Source: Cyclobacterium sp. SYSU L10401 (lineage in GTDB: Bacteria > Bacteroidota > Bacteroidia > Cytophagales > Cyclobacteriaceae). Taken from it: a stretch of 64,000 bases of DNA. The notes below the pieces were generated by a model. That model worked only from the letters and a program-made list of their open reading frames with translations, was not told where the DNA came from and did no database searches. The stretch covers positions 1,020,132-1,084,131 of the forward strand of contig NZ_WOFO01000001.1 in the NCBI RefSeq assembly GCF_010993705.1, read 5' to 3'. The position numbers and the translations under genes are program-made. Below, one piece after another: positions 36,029 to 46,752 of the stretch; position 1 is the first letter of the stretch, and the number at the start of each line of letters is the position of its first letter.

Positions 36029-36530
36029 CTTTCGTACCTGAAGTGCATATAGATTCCGTAAACAATATGTGCCAGTCCAAATCCCATTGCCCAAAGCAAA
36101 AGCCCGTAGCCAATGAACCAGGAACTGATCAGCCCCAAACCCAACTGAACAAGTCCCAAAATTTTGACTACCCTAAACGTAAAGTTTCCAGCATTATCAG
36201 ACCATAAAACAATAAAGAAAAGGGGGCCAAAAGTCCAAATAAACCCTTTGAAATCAGCATAAGGATCAACAGGCCTCCAGTGACCAGGATCAGGATGATT
36301 AAGGCCAAACCCATCAAATGCGGCAGGCCTGAATTACTGGTAAGAAAAGCATCGTCAGAGATAGTCGCCGGATTAAAATAAAGTACCTTATATGCGATCC
36401 AGGCACCGATCAGGGCACAGGTGCCTGCCAAAATACCTGTCCAACCGGATAGCGACAAGAATTTGGAGGAGCGCTCCATCATGGACCGAATCTCAGATAT
36501 GTCCCGTATATAATCCAGGTTATTTTTCAT
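36025..36530 (-). pseudogene. Four-TM membrane protein, frameshifted; partner of the winged-helix regulator
   Basis: The first frame gives 120 residues: MKNNLDYIRDISEIRSMMER, then membrane segments, stopping after FYGLIMLETLRLG. The -1 frame continues from about 36190: GNFTFRVVKILGLVQLGLGL then WFIGYGLLLWAMGFG and HIVYGIYMHFRYER, ending TGA at 36025. Joined, the two frames give about 167 residues, the expected full length for the membrane partner of these regulators. One base is missing near 36184-36200 (around ATGCTGGAAAC). No convincing slippery heptamer is present, so mutation or sequencing error is likelier than programmed shifting. Confidence 0.8.
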
Positions 36531-36538
36531 TTAAAAGT

Positions 36539-36555
36539 ACTTTTAAATTCAAAGT
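36539..36555. promoter_or_regulatory. ACTTT-N7-AAAGT palindrome (site 2), operator of the membrane/HTH operon
   Basis: This 17-base palindrome begins eight bases upstream of the operon ATG and overlaps the -7 box (36550-36557). Its similarity to site 1 and its position suggest that the winged-helix protein represses its own operon here. Confidence 0.55.
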
Positions 36556-36581
36556 TAAATCAAATCCAGTTTTTCTGCAAA
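36550..36581 (-). promoter_or_regulatory. Complete -33/-7 promoter of the membrane/HTH operon
   Basis: On the minus strand, TTTG (36581-36578) and TAACTTTG (36557-36550) are separated by 20 bases. This is the best full match to the Bacteroidota sigma-A promoter in the window. The -7 box ends 19 bases before the start codon. Confidence 0.65.
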
Positions 36582-36740
36582 GGTTGAACAAAATATTTTT
36601 TAGGCTTCCCTCAGAAAAAACTGCCATCTTATGTCACCGGCATAGGATGCATCCTGGGAAAATTTATTTCAGGTAAAAACTACGATCTCTGCCGGCTGTG
36701 TTTTGTGGATTATCCTGTAAATAAAATCTCCCTCTTCCCG

Positions 36741-37067
36741 CTAAAACTCTATACGGTAACTGATTAATGGAATTAAAGGGAACTGGTAGGCAGTTTCGAG
36801 GGCTCCTTCCATGGGCTCAAAATAGGTTCCCAATGGCTGCACCTGGCTGTGCAGGCCAAACCCCAGACTTAGTCGTTGTTTATCATCCATCGCATAAGAA
36901 GCACTCAATCTCGGTTCTATGGAGTTAGAATGATTCAATAGGAGTAGCAGGTAATGCACCCCCACATTCATGGTCCATTCCCTGCTTGCCTTGAAATTGA
37001 GTTCATGGCGCAAGGTTTTCTTTCCCAGGAAAGACAAACTGAGGGGGTATTCTCCCCTATTCAGGAT
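36741..37067 (-). pseudogene. Remnant of a TonB-dependent receptor
   Basis: The open frame reads NRGEYPLSLSFLGKKT, then FKASREWTMNVGVHYLL, SIEPRLSASYAMDDKQRLSLG and HSQVQPLGTYFEP, and ends IPLISYRIEF. The middle blocks are typical barrel strands of TonB-dependent receptors and the end is a typical receptor C-terminus, but the segments normally between them are missing. There is also no signal, carboxypeptidase-like domain or plug. It appears to be a receptor gene that lost its 5' part and an internal piece. It is not expected to make a functional protein. Confidence 0.7.
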
Positions 37068-37143
37068 TTAAATTTTTAGTAACCAATTATCCTTAAATAC
37101 GTTTTAATGAAAAAGTTCTGTTTTCAATTGAAATTCCCCGGCC

Positions 37144-37578
37144 ATGAAAAAAATACTACTTGTATTCATTGGAATCATTTTATACTCAAGTACTTCATTC
37201 GGGCAAAATTTATTTAAATTCAAGCCTCATACCTTTGGTATGGCTCAGTTACCCAAATTTCCCGTCCTATCTGGTTTTGCCTGGATACAAAACCCCTTGC
37301 CCAAACCCGGAGCTCAGGTAATAGCTGGTAATGAACTGCTCATGGCAAATATCAATAGGTTCAGGCAAATTGATGACATTAAAATGCCTTTGCCGGAAAA
37401 AGTCACCATGCCCATTATTGACCTTTCCAAAGGACTTTCTTCCAATTTGCCCATTAAAAAATTTCCAGCGGATTATCCCTCCAACATGCCCATAATAGGT
37501 GGGAAGACGCAAATTCTTCCAGAGGGTTTGAATGAGGGCGATGCCCCAATTATTATTCCTGATGCCAGGAAGCCCTAG
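37144..37578 (+). CDS. Secreted protein, unknown function
   Basis: The 144-residue protein has a clear signal peptide (about 1-21, ending TSFGQ). The mature part is rich in Pro, Lys, Ile and Asn and repeats a MPII-type motif (VTMPIIDL, SNMPIIGG, DAPIIIPD). No domain was recognised. It is monocistronic between the receptor remnant and the katG upstream region. The frame is clean and starts with a typical MKKILLVF, so I think it is real. Confidence 0.6.
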   Translation: MKKILLVFIGIILYSSTSFGQNLFKFKPHTFGMAQLPKFPVLSGFAWIQNPLPKPGAQVIAGNELLMANINRFRQIDDIKMPLPEKVTMPIIDLSKGLSSNLPIKKFPADYPSNMPIIGGKTQILPEGLNEGDAPIIIPDARKP

Positions 37579-37895
37579 ACCTTTTGGAGGACTTCTTTTG
37601 GATCAAAATCATCTTTACTTCATGTCTTTTTACTGCTGGTAACTAAATTTCGGTATTCTGGGTAGAAAAAATAAATTTTGTTATGGAATGAATCGATGGG
37701 TTGGATTAAATATTATTTTGTATCTGATTCTTTTTGTGGGATGCATGGGAAAGGACCTTTGTTAGTTTATTGGTTCATTGTAGTCTGAATATTTGGTAAT
37801 TATGATTTAATTCTGGATAAAACTTTTGGTATATCTCCTCATTTCAACAAATTATTTTGAATAGTTATTGTTTTTTTCAAACACCTATTGAAAAA

Positions 37896-40234
<2,339 letters not shown>

Positions 40235-40284
40235 GGTATGACTTCTTAAGGCTTACCTTTTTGGGTTAAAAATCAACTTTATAG

Positions 40285-40314
40285 AAAGCCAGATCCTTGG
40301 GTCTGGCTTTTTTA
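40285..40314 (+). terminator. Rho-independent terminator of katG
   Basis: AAAGCCAGA and TCTGGCTTT form a 9-bp stem with an 8-base loop, followed by a T-rich tract, 51 bases past the katG stop. Confidence 0.88.
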
Positions 40315-40427
40315 TTTTTCGCCTGGTGGTTTTCTGTTAATTCCCTTTGAGAAAACAATTTTTCCCATAAAAATGAGTAGATTTATTCTTGTAATAAAAC
40401 TAAACTGATACGCTGGTAACCAAGGTT

Positions 40428-40808
40428 ATGGGAATAATTAATTCAATATTAGGCAATGCAGGCGCAGTCAATAAAGAAACCCTCCAAAGGGATTACGGAA
40501 GAATACTGACCGCAGAAGAGCAAATAGAAACGGGGTTTAAGCTTTTCAGGGATACCTTCATCTTTACCAATAAACGACTGGTCCTGGTAGACAAGCAAGG
40601 GCTTACTGGGAGAAAATCCGAATACCTTTCCTTGCCCTACAAGAGCATTTCCCGCTTTAGTATAGAGACGGCAGGAACGTTTGATTTGGATGCAGAATTA
40701 AAAATTTGGATTTCTAGTGACTCGCAGCCGACGGTGAGTAAGAAGTTTAATAAATCGGTGGATGTCTATGAAGTACAGAAATTACTGGCGGGTTTTGTAC
40801 TTGGGTAA
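40428..40808 (+). CDS. Bacterial PH-domain protein (YokE/bPH_1-like)
   Basis: The 126-residue protein is almost entirely one bacterial PH domain: a short N-terminal helix, then LFRDTFIFTNKRLVLVDKQGLTGRKSEYLSLPYK and ISRFSIETAGTFDLDAELKIWI, ending in a C-terminal helix. No membrane segment is present. Such proteins are common stand-alone cytosolic domains of unknown ligand. The gene is free-standing between the katG terminator and the sulfatase operon. Confidence 0.85.
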   Translation: MGIINSILGNAGAVNKETLQRDYGRILTAEEQIETGFKLFRDTFIFTNKRLVLVDKQGLTGRKSEYLSLPYKSISRFSIETAGTFDLDAELKIWISSDSQPTVSKKFNKSVDVYEVQKLLAGFVLG

Positions 40809-40939
40809 TGGATTTTCCCAAATGCCTGCTTTTTAAAGCTTCATGTATACCCCATTAACCTGGCAAACCAATACAACTAACGATTGAGTAAATTTATTTT
40901 GTATAACGATAATTTTCCGTAATTAATGTCCCTTATTCT

Positions 40940-42397
40940 ATGCCCATGAAAAACCTGATAATCCCCTTTCTATCCAGTTGCTTTATGTTGCTTTCCTTTA
41001 CCGTTCTGTCCCAGGAGCGGCCAAATATCGTACTGATTATGGCTGATGACCTCGGCGGTAGAGACTTGCCAGCCTATGGAAATCGATTCAACGAGACACC
41101 CAATATTGACAAATTGGTCAGTCAGGGAATGCTGTTTCACAACGCTTATGCGGCTCCGGTTTGTTCGCCAACCCGGGCCAGTATACAAGCGGGTCAATAT
41201 CCTGCCAGAGTAGGTATATTCGATTTTATTCCCGGTCATTGGCGCCCTTACGAAGAGGTTACCGTTCCCCACCACCAGGTTCAGCACCTGCCAGATAAGA
41301 TAGTTACTATGGGCAATGCCATGCAATCGGCAGGCTATACTACTGGTTATTTTGGCAAATGGCATTTGGGAAATAACGCCGAGCACCTGCCCCACAACAG
41401 GGGATATGATAAAGCCTATATGTATGCAGGCGGTGGCTTCTACCAACCCCGATTTGTTCCGGAATATACGTCTGCTGAAGGGGCACGACTGAGTGAAACC
41501 CTCACCAGCATGGGGGTTGATTTCATCGCTGAGAATAAAGAAAATCCTTTTTTTCTCTTCATTTCTCATTACGATGTGCACGTGCAGTTGGACGCAGATA
41601 GGGACCTGATTGAAAAATACCTCAACAAACCGAAGGATCTGGATTATGCCAGCAATGCCGTGTATGCAGCGATGATTTCTCATATAGACGAAAGCGTGGG
41701 TACGGTCATGGAGGCCATCGATGAAATGGGCCTGGCTGACAATACGGTATTTATTTTCTATTCCGATAACGGAGGAGTGGATAACCGGTTTGACAATATT
41801 CCACTGCTAGGAGGGGATAGTAAAGACGTTTATCCGGAGGGTCATCCCCTCCGCTATATTGCCACGACCAATGCGCCGCTGCGGGCAGGAAAGGGAACGC
41901 TTTATGAAGGAGGGATCCGGGTGCCCTTAATCGTTCGCTGGCCGGAAAAGGTAGAAGCTGGGAGTACTTCTGAGGCAATTGTTTCCAGCGTGGACTTTTA
42001 CCCTACTTTTTTGGACCTGGGAAAGGGTGAACGGCCACCAGATCAGGTGCTTGACGGGTATTCTATGGTGCCTTCCCTGACAGAAAACAGGTATGACCCG
42101 GAACGGGAAGTGTTCACCCATTATCCTGTGTACCATCACGAGCAGCCCATGTCGGCTTTGAGAAAAGGCTCCTGGAAAATCATAGAAAACCTGGTTTCAG
42201 GAGAGTTTGACTTGTATAACCTGCGGTACGATGTCAACGAAATGACCGACCTTAAATTTAGTTATCCCGAAAAGTTGGCTGAAATGAAGTCCGCATTAAA
42301 AAAATGGCAAACGGAAACCAAGGCCCAAAACCCGGTCCCAAATCCTGATTTTGACCCGGCCAAAAGGTACGAATGGGGTACCAATCCATTCAGGTAA
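40940..42397 (+). CDS. Secreted formylglycine-dependent sulfatase
   Basis: Type I sulfatases hydrolyse sulfate esters, often from algal polysaccharides. The 485-residue protein has a signal peptide (about 1-25). Metal ligands D36 and D37 are in MADDLGG. The modification motif is C75-S-P-T-R79, with Cys converted to formylglycine by an FGE or anSME enzyme not encoded here. GYFGKWHLG and YSDNGG supply further catalytic residues, and GGIRVPLIVRWP is conserved. ATG at 40946 is an alternative start. It heads a same-strand set with a sugar isomerase-like gene 38 bases downstream. The substrate class cannot be fixed from the sequence. Confidence 0.93.
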   Translation: MPMKNLIIPFLSSCFMLLSFTVLSQERPNIVLIMADDLGGRDLPAYGNRFNETPNIDKLVSQGMLFHNAYAAPVCSPTRASIQAGQYPARVGIFDFIPGHWRPYEEVTVPHHQVQHLPDKIVTMGNAMQSAGYTTGYFGKWHLGNNAEHLPHNRGYDKAYMYAGGGFYQPRFVPEYTSAEGARLSETLTSMGVDFIAENKENPFFLFISHYDVHVQLDADRDLIEKYLNKPKDLDYASNAVYAAMISHIDESVGTVMEAIDEMGLADNTVFIFYSDNGGVDNRFDNIPLLGGDSKDVYPEGHPLRYIATTNAPLRAGKGTLYEGGIRVPLIVRWPEKVEAGSTSEAIVSSVDFYPTFLDLGKGERPPDQVLDGYSMVPSLTENRYDPEREVFTHYPVYHHEQPMSALRKGSWKIIENLVSGEFDLYNLRYDVNEMTDLKFSYPEKLAEMKSALKKWQTETKAQNPVPNPDFDPAKRYEWGTNPFR

Positions 42398-42435
42398 ATG
42401 AAGTAAAAACGCATCAGAAGCAAAATAAACATACT

Positions 42436-43284
42436 ATGGGAAAGAAAATGTGGGTATTCGTAGCCTTACCAGTACTCTTGCTGGGTATGGCGAGCATGGT
42501 AAAAGGCCCCTTTCGTGAACTTTCGCTGAAAAAAAGCGACTGGCGCATGGGCGTAGCTTTGTACTCCTTTAACCGGTTTCCTTTTTCCAGCTCCTTAGAA
42601 AAAGCGAAAGCTGCCGGAGTAAAATACGTGGAAGGCTTTGATTTTCATAAAATGGGTGGCGATTTTGGAGAAAAAACAATGAAAGATCTTGGACCCTCAG
42701 AGGCAAAGACAGTAATGATGCTCTTGAAGGACAATGGGTTAAAAATGAGATCCATGTACGTGGGAACAGCCCAGACTGAAGCCGACTGGCGCAAAGCCTT
42801 TGAACTGGCCAAATCTTTAAAAGTACAATACCTGGTAGCTGAACCCAAAAGAGCCCACTGGGACATGGTGGATCAGGTTGCGGGAGAGTTCAATATCAAA
42901 GTTGCGCTTCACCAGCATTCCAGAGAGGCCGGAAGTATTTACTGGCATCCCGATTCGGTATTGTCGGCGGTCAAAAATCACCCCAATTTCGGAGCTTGTG
43001 GAGATCTGGGACATTGGGTCAGAAGCGGGCTTAATCCCGTAGCAAGTTTGAAAAAGCTTGACGGCTACCTGATGAGTATCCACCTCAAGGATCTGGATGC
43101 TTACGGCCAGTCTGCCAAGGACCGGATGGTAGGCGAAGGAATAATTGATTTTGAAGCAGTGGTTGCCGAACTCGATAGGCAGGAATTTGATGGGGAGGTC
43201 TATGTGGAGTGCGAGCATAATATGGAGGATAACCTGAAGGATGTCCGGCATGCGGTAAGCTATTTTGACAAGCTAAGTCCTTGA
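42436..43284 (+). CDS. Sugar phosphate isomerase/epimerase-like TIM-barrel protein (exported)
   Basis: The 282-residue protein belongs to the xylose-isomerase-like TIM-barrel family. The start at 42436 is preferred over an upstream in-frame ATG inside the sulfatase gene. The N-terminus (MGKKMWVFVALPVLLLGMASM) looks like a signal or anchor. Barrel motifs include VKYVEGFDFHKMG, VALHQHSREAG, GACGDLGHW and VYVECEHN, which supply metal-binding His, Asp and Glu residues. Related Bacteroidota proteins are exported and linked to sugar loci; oxidised or keto-sugar isomerisation is likely. It sits between the sulfatase and DUF4838 genes. Confidence 0.85.
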   Translation: MGKKMWVFVALPVLLLGMASMVKGPFRELSLKKSDWRMGVALYSFNRFPFSSSLEKAKAAGVKYVEGFDFHKMGGDFGEKTMKDLGPSEAKTVMMLLKDNGLKMRSMYVGTAQTEADWRKAFELAKSLKVQYLVAEPKRAHWDMVDQVAGEFNIKVALHQHSREAGSIYWHPDSVLSAVKNHPNFGACGDLGHWVRSGLNPVASLKKLDGYLMSIHLKDLDAYGQSAKDRMVGEGIIDFEAVVAELDRQEFDGEVYVECEHNMEDNLKDVRHAVSYFDKLSP

Positions 43285-43331
43285 GGCAAGGTTCGTGCTT
43301 TTTTATCAATAAACGTTAAACCCAATTTGTC

Positions 43332-45218
43332 ATGAATGCCAAAGTATCTCATATTGCCATCATTTATCTGCTTGCCGCTGTTTGTTCCGGAGGCATGTCT
43401 CTGGCTCAGGATTTGAATTTAGTGGAGAATGGAACGAGCGAATACCAAATCGTGCTACCGGATGATGCGAGTGTCCAGGAGATTCAGGCGGCCATGGTGT
43501 TGCAAGATTATTTGCAACGCATTTCAGATGCCACTATTCCGGTACATCACGATGATGGAAATATTTCCGACCTGGAAATCCTCATTGGAAAAGTAAACAG
43601 GCCTGAGGTGAATGGTTTATCTCTTGAAGAACTTGGACCGGAAGGCCATTATATAGGGACCCGTGACCAAAAACTGATTATCCTGGGTGGGCCTGAGAAA
43701 GGCGTGATCTATGGGGTATATGCCTTTTTGGAAAATTACCTGGGTTGTAAAAAGTTCACTTCCCAAGTGGATCATATTCCCCGGCAACCTACCATTCACC
43801 TGGGGCAGATTGATGAGCTGGAAATTCCGGTTTTCTCTTACAGGGAAGTCTTTTACAATGACGTTTATGACCCCGAATTCATGGACTGGCACAGACTTCA
43901 TTCCTTTTCCGGCAAAGGTTCCTCCCCCACGGCCTGGGGGTATTGGGTGCATACCTTTCACCAACTTCTGGACCCAAAAGAATACGGAGAATCCAATCCG
44001 GAATATTTTAGCTATTATGAAGGAGAGCGACATGCAGGTCTGGTGCCATCCTGGGATGGGAAGAGTGTACAACCTGAGGCACAACTCTGCCTGACCAATC
44101 CCGAGGTGTTGGAAATCGTCTGCGAAAACCTGCAAAAGGCAATTGACCAGAATCCCGGTGCGAAATACTGGTCGGTGAGTCAGAATGACAATGTCAATTA
44201 TTGCCGCTGCGAACACTGTGCAGCCTTGGATGCCCAAAATGCTGCTTTTGCACCAGAGGAAAAGCTATACAAAACTCATGGGAGTGAATATCCCGCACTG
44301 GGGATGGGTTCCATGCTTACCTTTGTCAATAAAGTGGCAGAGCGGTTTCCGGATAAAATTATTTCTACGCTGGCCTATCAATACACCCGTGTACCCCCTA
44401 AGGATCTGGTGCCTGCAGATAATGTGAATATCATGCTTTGTAGCATAGAGAGCACCAGGAATGAACCTCTTGAGTCTGGAGATCCCGCATTCAGTGAAGA
44501 CCTGAAAGGCTGGGGTAAGTTGACAGATAATATACTGGTCTGGGATTATAACATTCAGTTTTCAAACCTGCTTTCTCCCTTTCCCAACCTGCGCACCCTG
44601 CAACCCAATATCAGGTTCTTAAAGGAAAACCGGGTAAGTGCTGTTTTTGCTCAGGGAAATATCCAGTCCGGAGGAGAATTTGCTGATCTGAGGGCTTACT
44701 TATTGACCAAATTGGTCAATGACCCGGAGATAGACCTGGAAAAAGAAATGACCGAATTTCTACTGGCTTATTATGGGCAAGCAGCCGGGCATATCAAGGC
44801 CTATATCAATTTGATGCATGAGCACAATCAGTGCGGTACCGGCCGGAAGCTTTCCATCTTTGGAGGACCTGTGCAGGAGCAAGATTCCTACCTGACACCG
44901 GACCTAATTGTAGCCTACAATGGTATTTTTGATAAGGCCGAAAGGGCGGTGAGGGATTTTCCGGATCAGCTGGAGCGCGTCAGGTCTGCACGATTACCGG
45001 TGACTTACGCCATGCTAGAGATAGAGAAAGAAAATGCCGCTGAGCAGTGGGAAATTTTGGAGTCAGGGAAAAAAAGGAAGTTGCCTAATGAAATCAGCGA
45101 ACTGCTTTACGACTTTATTTACCACTGTATGCGGACCAAGGTAAGCCGGCTTTCTGAGTGGCATACACCCCCGAAAGAATACCTGGAAAAGTATGCCAAG
45201 GTATCTTCAGATGAGTAG
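43332..45218 (+). CDS. Secreted DUF4838 (GH67-like) protein
   Basis: The 628-residue protein has a signal peptide (about 1-25, ending SLAQ), an alpha-glucuronidase N-terminal-like domain (about 35-140) and a DUF4838 domain with a TIM-barrel-like fold. The DUF4838 domain contains YWSVSQNDNVNYCRCEHCAAL, a Cys cluster that may bind metal. DUF4838 proteins are often found in glycan loci with uronic acid or rhamnose enzymes and resemble GH67/GH84-type hydrolases. Catalytic residues are not established. It lies 47 bases after the isomerase-like gene. Confidence 0.85.
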   Translation: MNAKVSHIAIIYLLAAVCSGGMSLAQDLNLVENGTSEYQIVLPDDASVQEIQAAMVLQDYLQRISDATIPVHHDDGNISDLEILIGKVNRPEVNGLSLEELGPEGHYIGTRDQKLIILGGPEKGVIYGVYAFLENYLGCKKFTSQVDHIPRQPTIHLGQIDELEIPVFSYREVFYNDVYDPEFMDWHRLHSFSGKGSSPTAWGYWVHTFHQLLDPKEYGESNPEYFSYYEGERHAGLVPSWDGKSVQPEAQLCLTNPEVLEIVCENLQKAIDQNPGAKYWSVSQNDNVNYCRCEHCAALDAQNAAFAPEEKLYKTHGSEYPALGMGSMLTFVNKVAERFPDKIISTLAYQYTRVPPKDLVPADNVNIMLCSIESTRNEPLESGDPAFSEDLKGWGKLTDNILVWDYNIQFSNLLSPFPNLRTLQPNIRFLKENRVSAVFAQGNIQSGGEFADLRAYLLTKLVNDPEIDLEKEMTEFLLAYYGQAAGHIKAYINLMHEHNQCGTGRKLSIFGGPVQEQDSYLTPDLIVAYNGIFDKAERAVRDFPDQLERVRSARLPVTYAMLEIEKENAAEQWEILESGKKRKLPNEISELLYDFIYHCMRTKVSRLSEWHTPPKEYLEKYAKVSSDE

Positions 45219-45292
45219 GGTAATAATGATAAAAGAAGGCTGTATTTATAATGTGAATTTCATTCTTGTTTCAAAAACCCTGCCTTTGATAA

Positions 45293-45426
45293 TTCATCTG
45301 TTTATAATTTGTTTACGCGGTCAGATGCCTGCCTGTCGGACGACAGGGAATCTCGCATGCTTTACAATTATCTCATCGTGTGACGTATTTGTCATGCCTG
45401 TCTGCTTCAGGTAGGCTCGATTTCAT
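45293..45426 (+). repeat. TTCAT-bounded hairpin repeat, copy C, with two nested mini-palindromes
   Basis: It starts TTCATCTGTTTATAATTTGTT and ends CTCGATTTCAT like copies A and B. Relative to B, about 20 bases containing CCTGTC-GGAC-GACAGG are inserted between CAGATG and GAATCT. Relative to A, 19 bases (CCTGTCTGCTTCAGGTAGG) are inserted between GTCATG and CTCGATTTCAT. The core retains GCATG...CATGC arms and GTGTG. It lies between the DUF4838 and transporter genes. Confidence 0.75.
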
Positions 45427-45462
45427 ACAGGATTGTATTTATGACATAACATACAAAGATAA

Positions 45463-46719
45463 ATGAGCTCTAAAATCCGCTGGTACATATTGGCATTGGT
45501 ATTCCTCGCCACCGGTCTGAATTTTCTGGACCGGCAAGTGTTGTCTATGACGATCATTAAAATCCAGGAGGAGTTGCAAATTTCTGATGTGGAGTATGGC
45601 TGGGTCAATACCGGCTTTTTGGTCAGTTATGCCCTGATGTTTACAGTTGGCGGGCGCTTGATTGATAAGGTTGGCGGCAAGTTAGGGTTAGGGTTGTCTG
45701 TGGGACTATGGTCTGTTGCCAGTGCACTTCACGGTATCATGAGCAATTTTTACCATTTATTGGGGTTCCGTTTTCTATTGGGAATGGGAGAGGGAGGCTG
45801 TTTTCCCGGTGCGGCGAAGACGGTCTACGAATGGTTTGATAAAAAAGAAAGGGCCCTGGCCAATGGAGTTGCCATTGGAGGAGCAGCTATAGGTGCGGTC
45901 GTTGCACCTCCCCTGACCATCCTGATATCCGGGCAATATGGATGGCGCTGGGCATTTATCATTCCCGGGATTATCGGCATTGTCTGGGTCATTGCCTGGT
46001 TTGCGCCATCCTGGAAGAAAAGCTTGCATGCCGTTTCACGTCGGGAAAGTAAGCAAGCAGGAAGCTCCCTTCAGGTACCGCTGCGCCATTTACTTAAAAA
46101 CCGGACCGTACAAGCGTTCATTCTGATCCGGTTTTTATTGGACCCGGTATTTTATTTTTTGATGTTTTGGGTCCCCAAATACCTCAATCAGGAAAGGGAC
46201 CTGTCCTTTGAACGGATAGGTGAACTCTTTTGGATTCCATTCCTGGCCCTCGGACTGTCCAATATCCTGGGGGGGTGGTGCTCTGACAAACTGGTGTCTC
46301 GTAACCTGACCATTAATGCTGCCAGGAAATGGGTCATGGGCTTTGCGGCTGCGCTCACGCTGGTGGCTCCGTTTATTTCCACCGTTTCTTCCGTAGCAGT
46401 GGCCATTTTACTCATGTCCCTGATGATGCTTGCCCACGGCTTCTGGATTACCAACTATATTACGGCTATAGGGGATGTGTTCGGGAATTATGCCACTTCT
46501 TCGGTAGTAGGGCTTTCCGGAACGGCAGGGGCGGTTTCCGGAATGATTTTGAATCCGGTTATAGGCTGGGTTGCCCAAAATCACTCTTATGGGCCTTTAT
46601 GGCTGGTTTCGGGGATCATGTACCCGCTGGCGTTTGTGATACTGCTGGTTTTTGTTCCGAAGATTACCTCAATGGAATTTTCAGCAAATGGGAAAATGGG
46701 CCATGTCATAAATGAATAG
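45463..46719 (+). CDS. MFS transporter, anion:cation symporter (hexuronate) type
   Basis: The 418-residue protein has 12 predicted membrane segments. LNFLDRQVLSM in the first helix and the loop GGRLIDKVGGKLGLGLSV match the ACS family, which includes ExuT hexuronate and GudP glucarate carriers. GMGEGGCFPGAAKTVYEWF is the conserved helix 4 region. It should import a sugar acid across the inner membrane. It follows the DUF4838 gene and precedes an isomerase-like gene by 33 bases, fitting a uronate/rhamnose catabolic set. Confidence 0.9.
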   Translation: MSSKIRWYILALVFLATGLNFLDRQVLSMTIIKIQEELQISDVEYGWVNTGFLVSYALMFTVGGRLIDKVGGKLGLGLSVGLWSVASALHGIMSNFYHLLGFRFLLGMGEGGCFPGAAKTVYEWFDKKERALANGVAIGGAAIGAVVAPPLTILISGQYGWRWAFIIPGIIGIVWVIAWFAPSWKKSLHAVSRRESKQAGSSLQVPLRHLLKNRTVQAFILIRFLLDPVFYFLMFWVPKYLNQERDLSFERIGELFWIPFLALGLSNILGGWCSDKLVSRNLTINAARKWVMGFAAALTLVAPFISTVSSVAVAILLMSLMMLAHGFWITNYITAIGDVFGNYATSSVVGLSGTAGAVSGMILNPVIGWVAQNHSYGPLWLVSGIMYPLAFVILLVFVPKITSMEFSANGKMGHVINE

Positions 46720-46752
46720 CCGTTGAAATTTCAAATTTTTAAACATAGAAAA

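Noticed and set aside
36029-36094. N-terminal 22-residue extension of the winged-helix regulator
   Set aside because: These bases encode the membrane protein's C-terminus in another frame; GTG at 36028 with GTGA overlap is the better start.
40970-41683. 237-codon open frame antisense to the sulfatase gene
   Set aside because: Overlaps the conserved sulfatase motifs on the other strand; no family resemblance.
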